From: JBCCCJ01 sp039029315
GTDB lineage: Bacteria; Bacteroidota; Bacteroidia; J057
Reading direction: 5' to 3'
Assembly: GCA_039029315.1 (NCBI GenBank)
Contig: JBCCGK010000019.1
Location: forward strand, 1 to 64,000
Length of the DNA stretch: 64,000 bases
Position 1 is the stretch's first letter. Each line of letters starts with the position of its first letter. Shown in pieces: positions 1 through 9,300 of this stretch. The notes beneath the pieces were generated by a model. That model was not told the DNA's origin and did not search any database. It saw only the letters and a program-made list of their open reading frames with translations. A program made the translations under genes and the position numbers.

Positions 1-3
1 CCG

Positions 4-139
4 CCAATCGGATGGTCCGGTGCGCTGCCAATCGGTTGGTCTGGTGCGCTGCCAAAATTCTAAGCCCAACTCACAAATCCACCCCAGTTTACCGATCGGA
101 TGGTCTGGTGCGCTGCCGAATTTTGGGGGCCAACTCGCC
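4..139. repeat. Degenerate GC-rich intergenic repeat, three copies
   Basis: A 24-nt unit of the form CCAATCGGATGGTCTGGTGC plus GCTG occurs at 4-27 and 28-51 directly abutting, and again at 92-115 with one or two changes. The second and third copies are followed by related flanks (CCAAAATTCTAAGCCCAACT versus CCGAATTTTGGGGGCCAACT), so the true unit is about 48 nt and the first copy is truncated by the next. It does not code for anything convincing, and the array probably continues left of the window. The spacing is irregular, so it is not a CRISPR array. Function unknown. Confidence 0.75.
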
Positions 140-239
140 TATACTTGTAAAAGTGTACGGTAGTGAAGAATAAAAAAGAGCCTTGGCTGAGAAAAAAATA
201 CATCATAAAAATTCTCAGCACAAATTTCAAAACAGTCTC

Positions 240-851
240 TTAGAAATTCAGTTCATCTTTCATATCGCAGAGCAGGTCCACAATCTTTCCCCAGGTCTCC
301 ACGTCTGAGGACTGATCCAGAGGCTTCGGCCAAATGAAGGCTAATTCGTCATCATACAGATAGAGGAGGCCATCACCAACTTCCTGAAACACTTGAAAAA
401 GGGTAATCTTCACATCATTTGACAGAATGATTCCACTAAACAGAAAATCGTTTGTCAGCATTTCGATGGAATCCCCCATTCCTTGTTCCAATTGAATTGG
501 GCGATCGATTCTGGCGATAGTAGCAAGGCCTTCCACAGAAGAGGTAGGATTGCTGATTCTCAAGGCTTTTCGGTTCGGATTGATCATGGGTATATGAGCT
601 TTCAATCCATATACTCCTTTGCCAGGATGAGTTGGCAGATGTTTGGATTCCAATTGAACAGTATAGGACCGATAAGTTCCAAATACGGTGAAGGCCTTTG
701 AGTTAAGAAAGGCGACTTGTAATCCCAGGCGCTCTCCCATTTGATGAAAGAGTGTTTCTTGTTTTGCAAAACGCCGATAGCGGTTGATTCCAAGAAAAAG
801 GATCAGGCATATCAAGACAATTCCAGCAAACAATATCCAATTTCCAATCAT
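240..851 (-). CDS. Membrane-anchored protein of unknown function
   Basis: 203-aa protein with one N-terminal hydrophobic segment (about residues 3-23) followed by a short basic stretch and a soluble domain of about 170 residues, so it is probably an inner-membrane protein with a cytoplasmic or periplasmic mixed alpha/beta domain. I do not recognise the family. The frame is open up to a TTG at 896, but that TTG sits exactly where the -33 element of a good promoter lies (see 869-896), so the ATG at 851 is preferred. It is divergent from the hydrolase at 886 with only 34 nt between start codons, so the two promoters must overlap. Confidence 0.7.
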   Translation of the reverse strand: MIGNWILFAGIVLICLILFLGINRYRRFAKQETLFHQMGERLGLQVAFLNSKAFTVFGTYRSYTVQLESKHLPTHPGKGVYGLKAHIPMINPNRKALRISNPTSSVEGLATIARIDRPIQLEQGMGDSIEMLTNDFLFSGIILSNDVKITLFQVFQEVGDGLLYLYDDELAFIWPKPLDQSSDVETWGKIVDLLCDMKDELNF

Positions 852-868
852 ACTGAATACATTTGGAA

Positions 869-896
869 CAAAGATAACAGAACTTATGCTTTCCAA
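869..896 (-). promoter_or_regulatory. Bacteroidota-type promoter for the 851 gene
   Basis: On the minus strand TTG (894-896), 17 nt, then TATCTTTG (869-876), matching the TTG-N17-20-TAnnTTTG consensus of Bacteroidota primary sigma factor promoters. The predicted transcription start near 862 leaves a leader of about 11 nt before the ATG at 851. A face-to-face TACATTTG (-7-like) at 858-865 on the plus strand could serve the hydrolase at 886, but I see no -33 partner for it. Confidence 0.55.
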
Positions 897-1554
897 GCCT
901 CTTTCTGGACATCGGATTTATTGCATTCCCGGATTGGGAACAGACAGGAGAATCTTTCATGAATTGAACATGCCTATTCCCATGCAATTTCTGTATTGGC
1001 TTAGTCCACTTCCGTCAGAATCTCTTTCTTCCTATGCATCAAGAATGTGGGAGCAAATTGAGCATCCCAACCCAATCATTTTGGGGGTGTCATTTGGGGG
1101 GATTATTGCACAGGAAATGGCGACTCTCCAAGCCGTCAAAGCTCTAATACTTGTATCGAGCCTCAGACACCAGCGAGAATTGCCCTTGCAGTTGCGCATC
1201 ATGAAATATTTGCCCCTTTACTACTTATCCAAGGGAGAGTGGAGAATAGAATCTCTGCCAGTATGGGCACCTGCCTATGGGGTCAAAAAATCAGAGGAAC
1301 AACAACTCTTGCAGGTCATTTTTCGAAGCATGGATGATGCCTATAGAATGTGGGGAATCCACCAATTGATCTCCTGGAAAGGGCAAGACATAAGCTGTCC
1401 GATTCTGCGATTGCATGGAACAGAAGATCGACTGTTTCCGATTCGCCCCATTCATGATGCTATTCCCATATCAGGAGGAACACATTTTATGATCGCACAA
1501 AAGGCCGAAATCATCGGAGACAAGATTCTGGCATTTATTCGCACATTGCGTTAA
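886..1554 (+). CDS. Alpha/beta hydrolase
   Basis: 222-aa cytoplasmic alpha/beta-hydrolase fold enzyme without signal peptide. The nucleophile elbow is GVSFGG with Ser69; the likely acid is Asp181 in HGTEDR and the base His200 in GGTH, giving a complete triad in the correct order. The oxyanion-side motif is IPGLGTD near residues 14-20. Substrate cannot be told from sequence. The frame extends upstream to a TTG at 784, but that would run through the divergent gene and its promoter; the ATG at 886 starts right before the first beta strand. Its stop overlaps the stop of the convergent lipase gene by 4 nt. Confidence 0.8.
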   Translation: MLSKPLSGHRIYCIPGLGTDRRIFHELNMPIPMQFLYWLSPLPSESLSSYASRMWEQIEHPNPIILGVSFGGIIAQEMATLQAVKALILVSSLRHQRELPLQLRIMKYLPLYYLSKGEWRIESLPVWAPAYGVKKSEEQQLLQVIFRSMDDAYRMWGIHQLISWKGQDISCPILRLHGTEDRLFPIRPIHDAIPISGGTHFMIAQKAEIIGDKILAFIRTLR

Positions 1555-3029
1555 TGAACTTGTAGAATTTGATATCCAGACCATTGAAGGCCTATCCATT
1601 TGAATACATATGAACCAGCATGTAATTCCGGGAAATGAAGGGTCTGTTCAGGCAAGTAGGGGACCAACTCTTTCTCGACAATCACTCTTCCCTGCAAATC
1701 TACCACTTGAACACGATGAATAGATTTTTTCCTATTCCCTGACTGAAGAATGTTCAAATTCCCTGAGAAAGGATTGGGAAATACCTGAACATGTTGCCTC
1801 CAGTCTCGATCGATACTTGTTACGCTGTCTGCCGTACAGTCGACTCGCAAACTGTCAAACCATGCCTTCGTTAATAACAATGAGGGAGGGGCACAATCTT
1901 GATGCCCAAGAGATGCGCCTGAGCTGACGATAGAAGAGCTGCTGGATCCATTGGCAACAAATTGATTTTGAGCAACAAAGGCATTGTAATACGGGACTTG
2001 TTCATCCGCTTCGCAATAAAACATTCGCACAGGCGCATTGGGGGTCCAATCATAGACATCATTCTCTGCCAAGGCCTGATTGATGGGATGTAAATTAAGA
2101 GAATCTTCCTGAAGAGAATCAACCAAGGCAGGCCAGAACATGGTCCTTGCAGTATCTGGAAAAACAACTCCTGACTGGGGCGATTGCCGATCAAAAAAAG
2201 CCGGGATCTGCACATCATAAGGGGGAACAAAAACATCACTTGGCGTGGTCCACATATTTCCATAGACAAACTGGTAGGAAGTCAACACATAACTGAGATA
2301 GAAAGACCCTGTAGCTGAGGGCTGATTCAACAACAAGGTATCTCGGGTGGTCCTGCTCACATCATAAGGGCCACTGGCAGGCGCTGCAGCAGTCAGCTGA
2401 AACTCATCTGAATGAAGCAATTCCATTTCCTTAAAGGCAGCCATAGCCACATGCCCTCCCTGTGAATAACCAGACAAAAATACTTGTTCATTCAGACGGA
2501 TCTCTTGATTGGTACAAAAAATTCTGCTTGCCCGCAACATATCCACAACAGCTGTTGCCTCTGATTTTGCATGGATATAGGGATGAGGATGATCAAGTGG
2601 CGTATCTCCCATTCCTAAATAATCAGGCAACACAGCCAAATACCCACTGGTGGCGAAGAAAATGCCAATTTGCCATTCCCCCCCTAATGATGAAATGGGA
2701 GTCCCATACAAACTTGTTCCGTGATTGTAACAGAACAATGGAAAATCGCATTCTCCGACAGGAACCATCACCAAGCCTGAGGCAATGGTCAAATTTTCTC
2801 CTGAAGCATCCGGGGTAAAGTAGACAAGTTTGTATAAGTCTACATCGTATTGGATGGGAGAGAGAAAAACAGGAATTCCAAATTGTGCATAAATGGTTTC
2901 TATCTCGCTTTGTGTTCGAGTTCCGATAAGTTGGCTCGAAATCAGGTCTCCCCTAGATTGACTAAGTATTGAAGAGAAGTCAATGGCTAAACAAATAAAT
3001 AAGCAGTAACTAAGGAGACGGAATTTCAT
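1551..3029 (-). CDS. Secreted lipase/esterase-like hydrolase with T9SS sorting domain
   Basis: 492-aa secreted protein. Residues 1-23 form a signal peptide. An alpha/beta-hydrolase domain follows with DYLGMG (about 136-141), the nucleophile elbow GYSQGG (Ser189), and a late CEADEQVPY stretch and SLGHQDC stretch that supply the acid and His. This layout is that of the secretory lipase / prolyl-peptidase-like esterases. The C-terminus from about residue 413 (VFPNPFSG ... LQGRVI ... GSYVFKW) is a type A T9SS sorting domain, so the enzyme should be exported across the outer membrane and attached to the surface or released. Twelve nt separate its start from the stop of the upstream methyltransferase gene, so they are probably cotranscribed. 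Confidence 0.85.
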   Translation of the reverse strand: MKFRLLSYCLFICLAIDFSSILSQSRGDLISSQLIGTRTQSEIETIYAQFGIPVFLSPIQYDVDLYKLVYFTPDASGENLTIASGLVMVPVGECDFPLFCYNHGTSLYGTPISSLGGEWQIGIFFATSGYLAVLPDYLGMGDTPLDHPHPYIHAKSEATAVVDMLRASRIFCTNQEIRLNEQVFLSGYSQGGHVAMAAFKEMELLHSDEFQLTAAAPASGPYDVSRTTRDTLLLNQPSATGSFYLSYVLTSYQFVYGNMWTTPSDVFVPPYDVQIPAFFDRQSPQSGVVFPDTARTMFWPALVDSLQEDSLNLHPINQALAENDVYDWTPNAPVRMFYCEADEQVPYYNAFVAQNQFVANGSSSSSIVSSGASLGHQDCAPPSLLLTKAWFDSLRVDCTADSVTSIDRDWRQHVQVFPNPFSGNLNILQSGNRKKSIHRVQVVDLQGRVIVEKELVPYLPEQTLHFPELHAGSYVFKWIGLQWSGYQILQVH

Positions 3030-3040
3030 AAAATCAGAGG

Positions 3041-3751
3041 TTAGGAGTGAATTAGTTCAAAAATATGAATAGTTGCTGAAATTTGACCATATTTAACTGG
3101 AATTTCTGCGGTATGTATTTGATAATCCAATTGTCCCAGCATGCTTCGAAAGGGCTGTGCAATCGGTCTTCTTGGCTCACTGAGAATCAATCTTCCATGT
3201 GGCTTAAGTAAAACAGGAATCGACGCAAGCAATGGATCAAAGGCCCTTGGTTCATACGCAACATCAGAGGCCAGAACAATGTCTGAGGCCAGGGATGAAG
3301 ATGGCGCTCTCCAGTCCATCAAACGACAATCTGCCTCCACGAGATGGTTTCGATTCCAATTGTATTTTGCAAAAAGAAGGGGATCGCTGAGATAGTCAGT
3401 AAGAACGACTTTCTTTGCGATCTTTCCGGCTACTATTCCCGGCACGCCTAATCCACAGCCAATCTCCAATACTTGAGATTCGGGGGTCAAATACTCTTTG
3501 GACAACAAATAGGTTCCCAAGGCAATTGCAGAAGGCCACACTTCTGCCCAATAGGGAATTTGTTCATCCTGAATTGCCTCCTCTTGTTCATCCTGAGAGA
3601 GATATGAATCCAACACCTGATCTACATCCTTCACTGAGGCAATGCTCAATCGATGTCCCTGAATGTCAATCGACTCGTCCTGGAGTTGGAAGCGGCGAGA
3701 CAGGTCCAGTCTCAGAGAATCAAGATCATCAAAGGAAGAAACAGAAGACAT
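3041..3751 (-). CDS. Class I SAM-dependent methyltransferase (protein lysine methyltransferase-like)
   Basis: 236-aa cytoplasmic protein from the ATG at 3751; a GTG ten codons upstream (3781) is possible but less likely. It carries the SAM-binding motif VLEIGCGLGVPG (about 94-105), preceded by PYWAEVWPSA (about 66-75), a pair typical of the METTL/nicotinamide-N-methyltransferase-like group of small methyltransferases that act on proteins. ASDVAYEP later in the protein fits motif 4 with an acidic residue. The substrate is unknown. It lies just downstream of tRNA-Arg and upstream of the secreted lipase on the same strand. Confidence 0.78.
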   Translation of the reverse strand: MSSVSSFDDLDSLRLDLSRRFQLQDESIDIQGHRLSIASVKDVDQVLDSYLSQDEQEEAIQDEQIPYWAEVWPSAIALGTYLLSKEYLTPESQVLEIGCGLGVPGIVAGKIAKKVVLTDYLSDPLLFAKYNWNRNHLVEADCRLMDWRAPSSSLASDIVLASDVAYEPRAFDPLLASIPVLLKPHGRLILSEPRRPIAQPFRSMLGQLDYQIHTAEIPVKYGQISATIHIFELIHS

Positions 3752-3812
3752 ACCACATGAGATAAAAAAGGATCGACTCACCTAAAGGCAAAGTGAGTCG
3801 ATAAACAGGTTG

Positions 3813-3884
3813 TACCCCCGGCAAGAATCGAACTTGCATCTAGAGTTTAGGAAACTCCTATTCTATCCATTGAACTACAGGGGC
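3813..3884 (-). tRNA. tRNA-Arg (anticodon CCT)
   Basis: On the minus strand a 72-nt cloverleaf: acceptor arm GCCCCTG pairing with CGGGGGT (the first pair is G-U), D arm beginning TAGTTCAATGG, anticodon arm GGAGT-TTCCTAA-ACTCT with anticodon CCT, and T arm GCAAGTTCGATTCTTGC. The discriminator is A and the 3' CCA is not encoded, as is usual in Bacteroidota. It reads AGG arginine codons. Confidence 0.95.
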
Positions 3885-3974
3885 TTAGAAATTCCGGGCC
3901 AAAATACGGAGAAATTCTTCAATCCTGCAATGAATAAGGGGGAAAAATGAGTAATCTGAGTTAGTGGATGTTGT

Positions 3975-4427
3975 TTATTGTAGGGCAATCCCTCTCAATG
4001 TCAGCACATCTACCATTTCGGCTGTATTAGATAACACAGACAGGTGGCATGAAAATGAGCCTGATTGTGTTGGGGTTAATTCCAGGTTGATTTCACTGTC
4101 TTCTCCAGGTGGAATCACCTGATCCTGGAATGAAGCTTTGGCACCATTGCAACTGCAGTTCACACTTTTGATGATGAGTTCCTGAGAGCCACTATTTTTG
4201 AATTTGTAGCGAGTCTCAAAACTACTGCCTGCTTGAAGGAATCCGGTATCCTGATCCTTGACCTTCCAATGAATTGCTGCACCCGGTGGAGCTGCCACCT
4301 CTGTGGGACTGACCCGATAAGTAGATCCAATCAGATCCATCATCAGTGTTGTTGGAAAGGACTGGCCGGACAATGAACTTGCTACAAGAGAAAGGAGAAA
4401 GAACGTGAGTATACACGAGCTTCTCAT
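3975..4427 (-). CDS. DUF1573 domain secreted protein
   Basis: 150-aa exported protein: signal peptide at residues 1-21, then one immunoglobulin-like domain of the DUF1573 type. Diagnostic features are FKNSGSQELIIKSVNCSCNG, in which the two cysteines follow the strand that aligns with the family's conserved SCGC region, and the PPGE... stretch followed by LTPTQSGSFSCHLSVLSN. Such proteins are abundant in Bacteroidota envelopes, but no biochemical role is established. It is an isolated gene between TrkH and the tRNA. Confidence 0.85.
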   Translation of the reverse strand: MRSSCILTFFLLSLVASSLSGQSFPTTLMMDLIGSTYRVSPTEVAAPPGAAIHWKVKDQDTGFLQAGSSFETRYKFKNSGSQELIIKSVNCSCNGAKASFQDQVIPPGEDSEINLELTPTQSGSFSCHLSVLSNTAEMVDVLTLRGIALQ

Positions 4428-4578
4428 ACTTCTAAAGGTTTTGAGGCGAAAATGATAAGTCGAAGCTAGGATTTCTCTTATCAGTCTTCAACCAAAAAAG
4501 AGCCTGGATCTAACAGACCTTTTGCGTATTTCTCTTACCATTCACGAAGGAAGAACAACAGTTCGCCCAACTTCACCC

Positions 4579-6039
4579 TTAAGAATCTCTCCAAAAGAAT
4601 GGGGTGAACAACATCAGAACAGTGAACAATTCCAGCCTTCCCAGAAGCATAAGAAAGGACAAAAACCATTTGCCTCCATCGCCAATCACTTTGAAATTTT
4701 CTGCATCTCCGGGTCCTACAGCCCCGATTCCGGGTCCAATATTGCCTAGAGTAGCCGCAACAGCTCCCAGAGAAGTCATGAAGTCTAATCCCATCGCAGA
4801 CATCACAAAACAGCCCAAAATGAAGATTAAGATGAAAATGAGAAAAAAAGCAATGATTTTCGACACGACGTCCTGAGAAATTGCCTTGCCATTGAAGCGA
4901 ACGGGCAGGATTGCCTTGGGATGAATCTGTCTTTTTAGCTCCAAATAGCTATTCTTAAATACCACCAGAAAACGGATCGTTTTCATTCCACCACTAGTCG
5001 ATCCTGCACACGCTCCCATAAACATCATGACAAAAAACAAGACCAACAGGAAATTCCCCCAGGTGGTGAAGTCTGCTGTTCCAAACCCTGTAGTTGTCAT
5101 GATCGATATGACCTGAAAGCTTGAATCTCGAAAGGCCTGCTCTACAGATAAATTTCCTCTGAGATACACAATCAATGTCGTGAGGACAATCAAGGTGCTA
5201 CAGAAATATACATACCATCTGAATTCTTCATTTTTCCAAAGTCGGAGAGGTTTGCCCCGCAATGCGAAATAGGTCAGAGAAAAATTGGTTCCTGCAAAAA
5301 ACATGAACAAGATCACTATGTATTGATGATAAGCCGAGAAATCGCCCATGCTTCCTTGTCGGGTCGAGAAGCCACCTGTCGAGAGAGTAGACATTGAATG
5401 ACAAACAGCATCAAAAAAAGACATGCCACCAATCCAGAGTAAGACCATTTCCAATGCCGTCAGGGAAAAATAAATGATCCATAATCTTTTGGCTGTTTCC
5501 TTAATTCTGGGAGTCAGTTTATCAGGTGTCGGGCCTGGAACTTCTGCTGCGTACAACTGCATGCCGCCGATTCCCAGAAGAGGAAGAATCGCAATCGTCA
5601 GAACGATGATCCCCATGCCCCCAATCCAGTGAGTCATGGCTCTCCAAAAATGAAGACCTTTGGGCAGTTGTTCTATTTCTTGGCCAAGGATGCTGGCACC
5701 AGTTGTTGTAAATCCAGATATCGTCTCAAAAAATGCATCTGTGAAGCTAGGAATGGCCCCACTCCACACATATGGAACTGCGCCTATAAAAGACATGGCG
5801 ATCCATCCAAGAGTAACCACCAAATATCCATCTCTTTTTTTGAGTTCCTGTCGCCTTGACGATCTGGTGAGTAGCCATATACCTCCACCTAAAAGAAGAG
5901 AACATGCTCCTGAGCCCAAAATGGCCCCAAAATCGCCTTCACCAAAATATAGAGAAAAGGGAATAGCCGTCAACATTGCCAAGCCACAGATGCTTATCAA
6001 TAATCCCAGAACATTTAGAATAGTTGTAAATCGAAACAT
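4579..6039 (-). CDS. trkH: TrkH family potassium uptake protein
   Basis: 486-aa polytopic membrane protein of the SKT superfamily (TrkH/KtrB), the channel subunit of a potassium uptake system. The four selectivity-filter loops can be seen in order: FTTTGAS, LSTGGFS, TTTGFGT and TLGNIGPG. Length is normal for TrkH. The regulatory partner TrkA/KtrA is not next to it in this window and must be elsewhere. The gene is divergent from the exoprotein at 6350, with a 310-nt gap. Confidence 0.93.
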   Translation of the reverse strand: MFRFTTILNVLGLLISICGLAMLTAIPFSLYFGEGDFGAILGSGACSLLLGGGIWLLTRSSRRQELKKRDGYLVVTLGWIAMSFIGAVPYVWSGAIPSFTDAFFETISGFTTTGASILGQEIEQLPKGLHFWRAMTHWIGGMGIIVLTIAILPLLGIGGMQLYAAEVPGPTPDKLTPRIKETAKRLWIIYFSLTALEMVLLWIGGMSFFDAVCHSMSTLSTGGFSTRQGSMGDFSAYHQYIVILFMFFAGTNFSLTYFALRGKPLRLWKNEEFRWYVYFCSTLIVLTTLIVYLRGNLSVEQAFRDSSFQVISIMTTTGFGTADFTTWGNFLLVLFFVMMFMGACAGSTSGGMKTIRFLVVFKNSYLELKRQIHPKAILPVRFNGKAISQDVVSKIIAFFLIFILIFILGCFVMSAMGLDFMTSLGAVAATLGNIGPGIGAVGPGDAENFKVIGDGGKWFLSFLMLLGRLELFTVLMLFTPFFWRDS

Positions 6040-6349
6040 GCCTTCAATCGTTTGTCAGAGTCGGCAAGTTTAGCTCCTTTTCATGAAAATTTCAGTTTTT
6101 TTTCATCCCACAGATTGTTTCGAATAAAAAATTTTACAATTCTTTTACTTTGATTATGAGGGGAGTCCGAGACGGAGTTTTATCTTTGTATTGCCAGTAT
6201 TCCTTAGCTCTTATAAAAGTTGGAACATTTTTTAAATATACTTCTCAAATTCCGTAGGAATTTCCCCCTCCACCTTTTTATTGAAATGCCCTCCGCATGT
6301 CATAGACATGTGGCACCCTTGTTTTTTCCTAACTCACAACATTTTTTCA
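6040..6349. other. Intergenic region between trkH and the exoprotein gene
   Basis: This 310-nt AT-rich gap holds the divergent control regions of trkH and the 6350 gene. TATCTTTG at 6181-6188 on the plus strand fits the -7 consensus TAnnTTTG, but no -33 element is at the expected distance. If used, it gives a leader of about 155 nt that contains two small perfect hairpins: AAATTCC-GTA-GGAATTT at 6247-6263 and CATGTC-ATA-GACATG at 6296-6310. No small gene is convincing. Confidence 0.4.
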
Positions 6350-9300
6350 ATGAAAAAACATTTCCTATTATCCCTGTTTATTCTCTGTTTGTTCAGTCAA
6401 TCTGTAGGACAAATGGATATTACTGCCACAGGGGTTGCTGTGGTCATTGATTTTGACAATACACTCAGTGGTGTTAACAATGGACAATTCCAGGCCCCTA
6501 CCTCTTATGTGGTAGCAACCCCTTCCGCAGGGGAATTAGACCGAGACGCATTTCAAGTTTCCACGAATGCAGGGTCTGCCACCTTTGTATGGCCAGGCAG
6601 CCCGACAAATGAAACCAACGGTCAGGGCTTGTCAAATGGTGGGGTAACCAACAATGGGGTGTATGCTTTTTCCAATGATGGAGGAACCAATCGCTTTCTT
6701 GGAGTTCAGCCAATAGGTTCGTTTTTTACCCCCGGTGCCATCATTCTGCATGTACACAACAATACAGGAGTAACAGTCGACGGCCTAGACATTGCCTATA
6801 CGGGTTTTGGATATTCAGATGGGGCAGATATGCAAGCCGATGTCTATTTTTCAACTGATAACTCTACCTATTCCCAGATAGGATCATTGACCTATCAAAC
6901 AACAGGTGCCTCAAGTTGGAGTAGCAGTAATCTGACAGGATCTGCATCTGGTCTTTCCATTCCAGATGGGAGTTCGATCTATGTTAGATGGGTTGTGTCG
7001 CAGTATACTGGTAGTGGAAGCAGAAGTGAAATTGGCCTGGATGATATCAGCATCACACTGAATGTGGGTGCTTCCTGCCCTGGAACCCCAACTCTGGCAA
7101 GTACAGGATTAGGATTTACAGGAACAGATGAGACAAGTACCACCCTCAGCTGGATAAATGGAGATGGCGCAAACAGAATAGTAGTTGTCAGAGCGAACTC
7201 CGCAGTCTCAGCTACCCCAACAGACAATACTACCTATAGCGCGGATCCTGTCTTGGGGAATGGCGCTGATATTGGGACAGGAGAATATGTCGTGTACAAT
7301 GGGAACGGAAGTAGCACAACCATCACAGGTCTGGCTGGAGGAACGCCTTATCATGTGGCCATTTTTGAATACAATTGTGGCTCAGGAAGTGAACTGTATC
7401 TGAATCCTGGTGCCTTTGCTTCAGAAACAAGTCTACCGGAAGATGTTGGCAATTTTGCCTCTGACTGTATCACCAATAGCACGGTTGATCTCAGTTGGGA
7501 AATGCCTACCGGAAGCTATGATGGCATCATGATCTTCGCCAGAGAAACCACCCCGCCCAGTCAACCCACCATAGACGCCAATGACCCTAGCCTGTCTTCT
7601 TCTAATGCAGATTACAGTGCTTCTTCCGATATCGGGACGCTTGGCAGATTGGTATACGATGGAAGCGGAACTTCTCTTAGTGTCAGTGGCCTTCCAACAG
7701 GCGCTAATATCATTTTCAAAGCGTATACATACCGATTCCTAAGTGGAACACTCTGGTCAGATGGAACCCAGCGATCACTTACGATCAATTTGAATGAAAT
7801 AAGCACATTTGGGGCTTTACCATCCGACCAACAAATTGCCTTGAGTTGGACAAATCCGACATCCATTGCCTGTTTTGATGAGATCATGATTGTCGGAAAA
7901 GATGGATCGGCAGTTGGGGTAACGCCCAGTGGGAATGGAGCTTCCTATAGTGCAGATCCCATCTTTGGAAATGGAACGGAAATCGCCACAGGAGAATATG
8001 TGGTGTATAAAGGAACAGGAACCTCTGTAGATATTACAGGACTTACCAATGGTACTACCTATCACTTTACTGCATTTGTGAGAGATGGAACAGAATGGAG
8101 TACAGGGATCTCTTTAAGCGCTATTCCTGCCTTGGTCACTGTGCTGGACCAGGGAGATCTGGTCATAATTTCAGTGAACACAGACATAAACAGTGGGGAT
8201 GATGAAGTCTGTTTTTTCGCTTTTCAAGCAATTGCACCGGGAACAGCCATTGATTTTACAGACAATGGCTATGAGAGATCGAATCCTGGTCAATGGGGAG
8301 ATACTGAAGGAACCATCCGTGTCGTATGGAATGGGGCTAGTGCACTGGATGCGGGGACCATTATTTGTATTCAGGGAGAAGGCAATACAAGTTCTGATTT
8401 CGATGTGTATACGTGTGGAACCCTGGATACCGATTGGACAATTTCAAGTCTGAATGGAAGCCTTTATTCCTTCAATCTCAATAATGCAGATGAGATATTC
8501 ATTATGCAGAATGGAAGTTGGGTGAATCCCGGTAATTCTCACGATGCTGATTACACGGGCAATGTGCTATATGGTTGGACTGCGACTGGTTGGGGCGTCG
8601 GATCGGGCACAGCTTTGAGTTATCTGTACCCGGGATTGAACTGTTTTCATACAGATGTCACAGGTCTATCAAATAATGATAAGGTGAAATATACTGGCGT
8701 CTTGACATCCGCCACCAGAAATGAATGGATCGCCCGCATCAACAACTCTGCCAACTGGACAGGATATGCAGATAATTCGGCTTACAACTCAGGTGGACCA
8801 GATTATGCCAATAGCAATCTATGTTTGGTACCCATTACAGCCAGCAGTGTATCAGAAGGTCGGTGGACAGGAGAAAATGATAATAACTGGTTTGATTGCA
8901 ATAACTGGGATGATCGAAGAGTTCCTGACGCGACTGTCAATGTAAATATTTCTGCAACTGCTGTCACTTCTCCCCGCATCGATGCAGATGCGAATTTCTC
9001 AGATGAATTTGGAGATCTGGCTCAATGTAATAATCTATCTATTCAGGCATTGACACTCGAGCTGGAAGATGTCGATGATATTCTTGAGGTAAATGGCAAT
9101 CTCGAACTCTCCGGAACCGGTGCGTTGGATATGGATGGAAGTGGATCTTCGGATGGAACCCTTCGCCTCCGGGGCAACTGGACAAACGCTATCGGGACAC
9201 CATCCTCCTTTGAGCAGGGGGAGTCCACCATCAACTTTGATGGAAGTACACAACAGACCTTGTTCAACGAGGAGGAATTTGCAGATGTTGAACTCAATAA

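Noticed and set aside
4..115. CRISPR array
   Set aside because: Two units abut without spacer and the third is 40 nt away; the intervening DNA is itself part of the repeat, and no cas gene is present.
784..885. N-terminal extension of the hydrolase to a TTG at 784
   Set aside because: It would overlap the divergent gene, its promoter and the -7-like element; the encoded residues do not resemble the fold, and the ATG at 886 starts the first strand.
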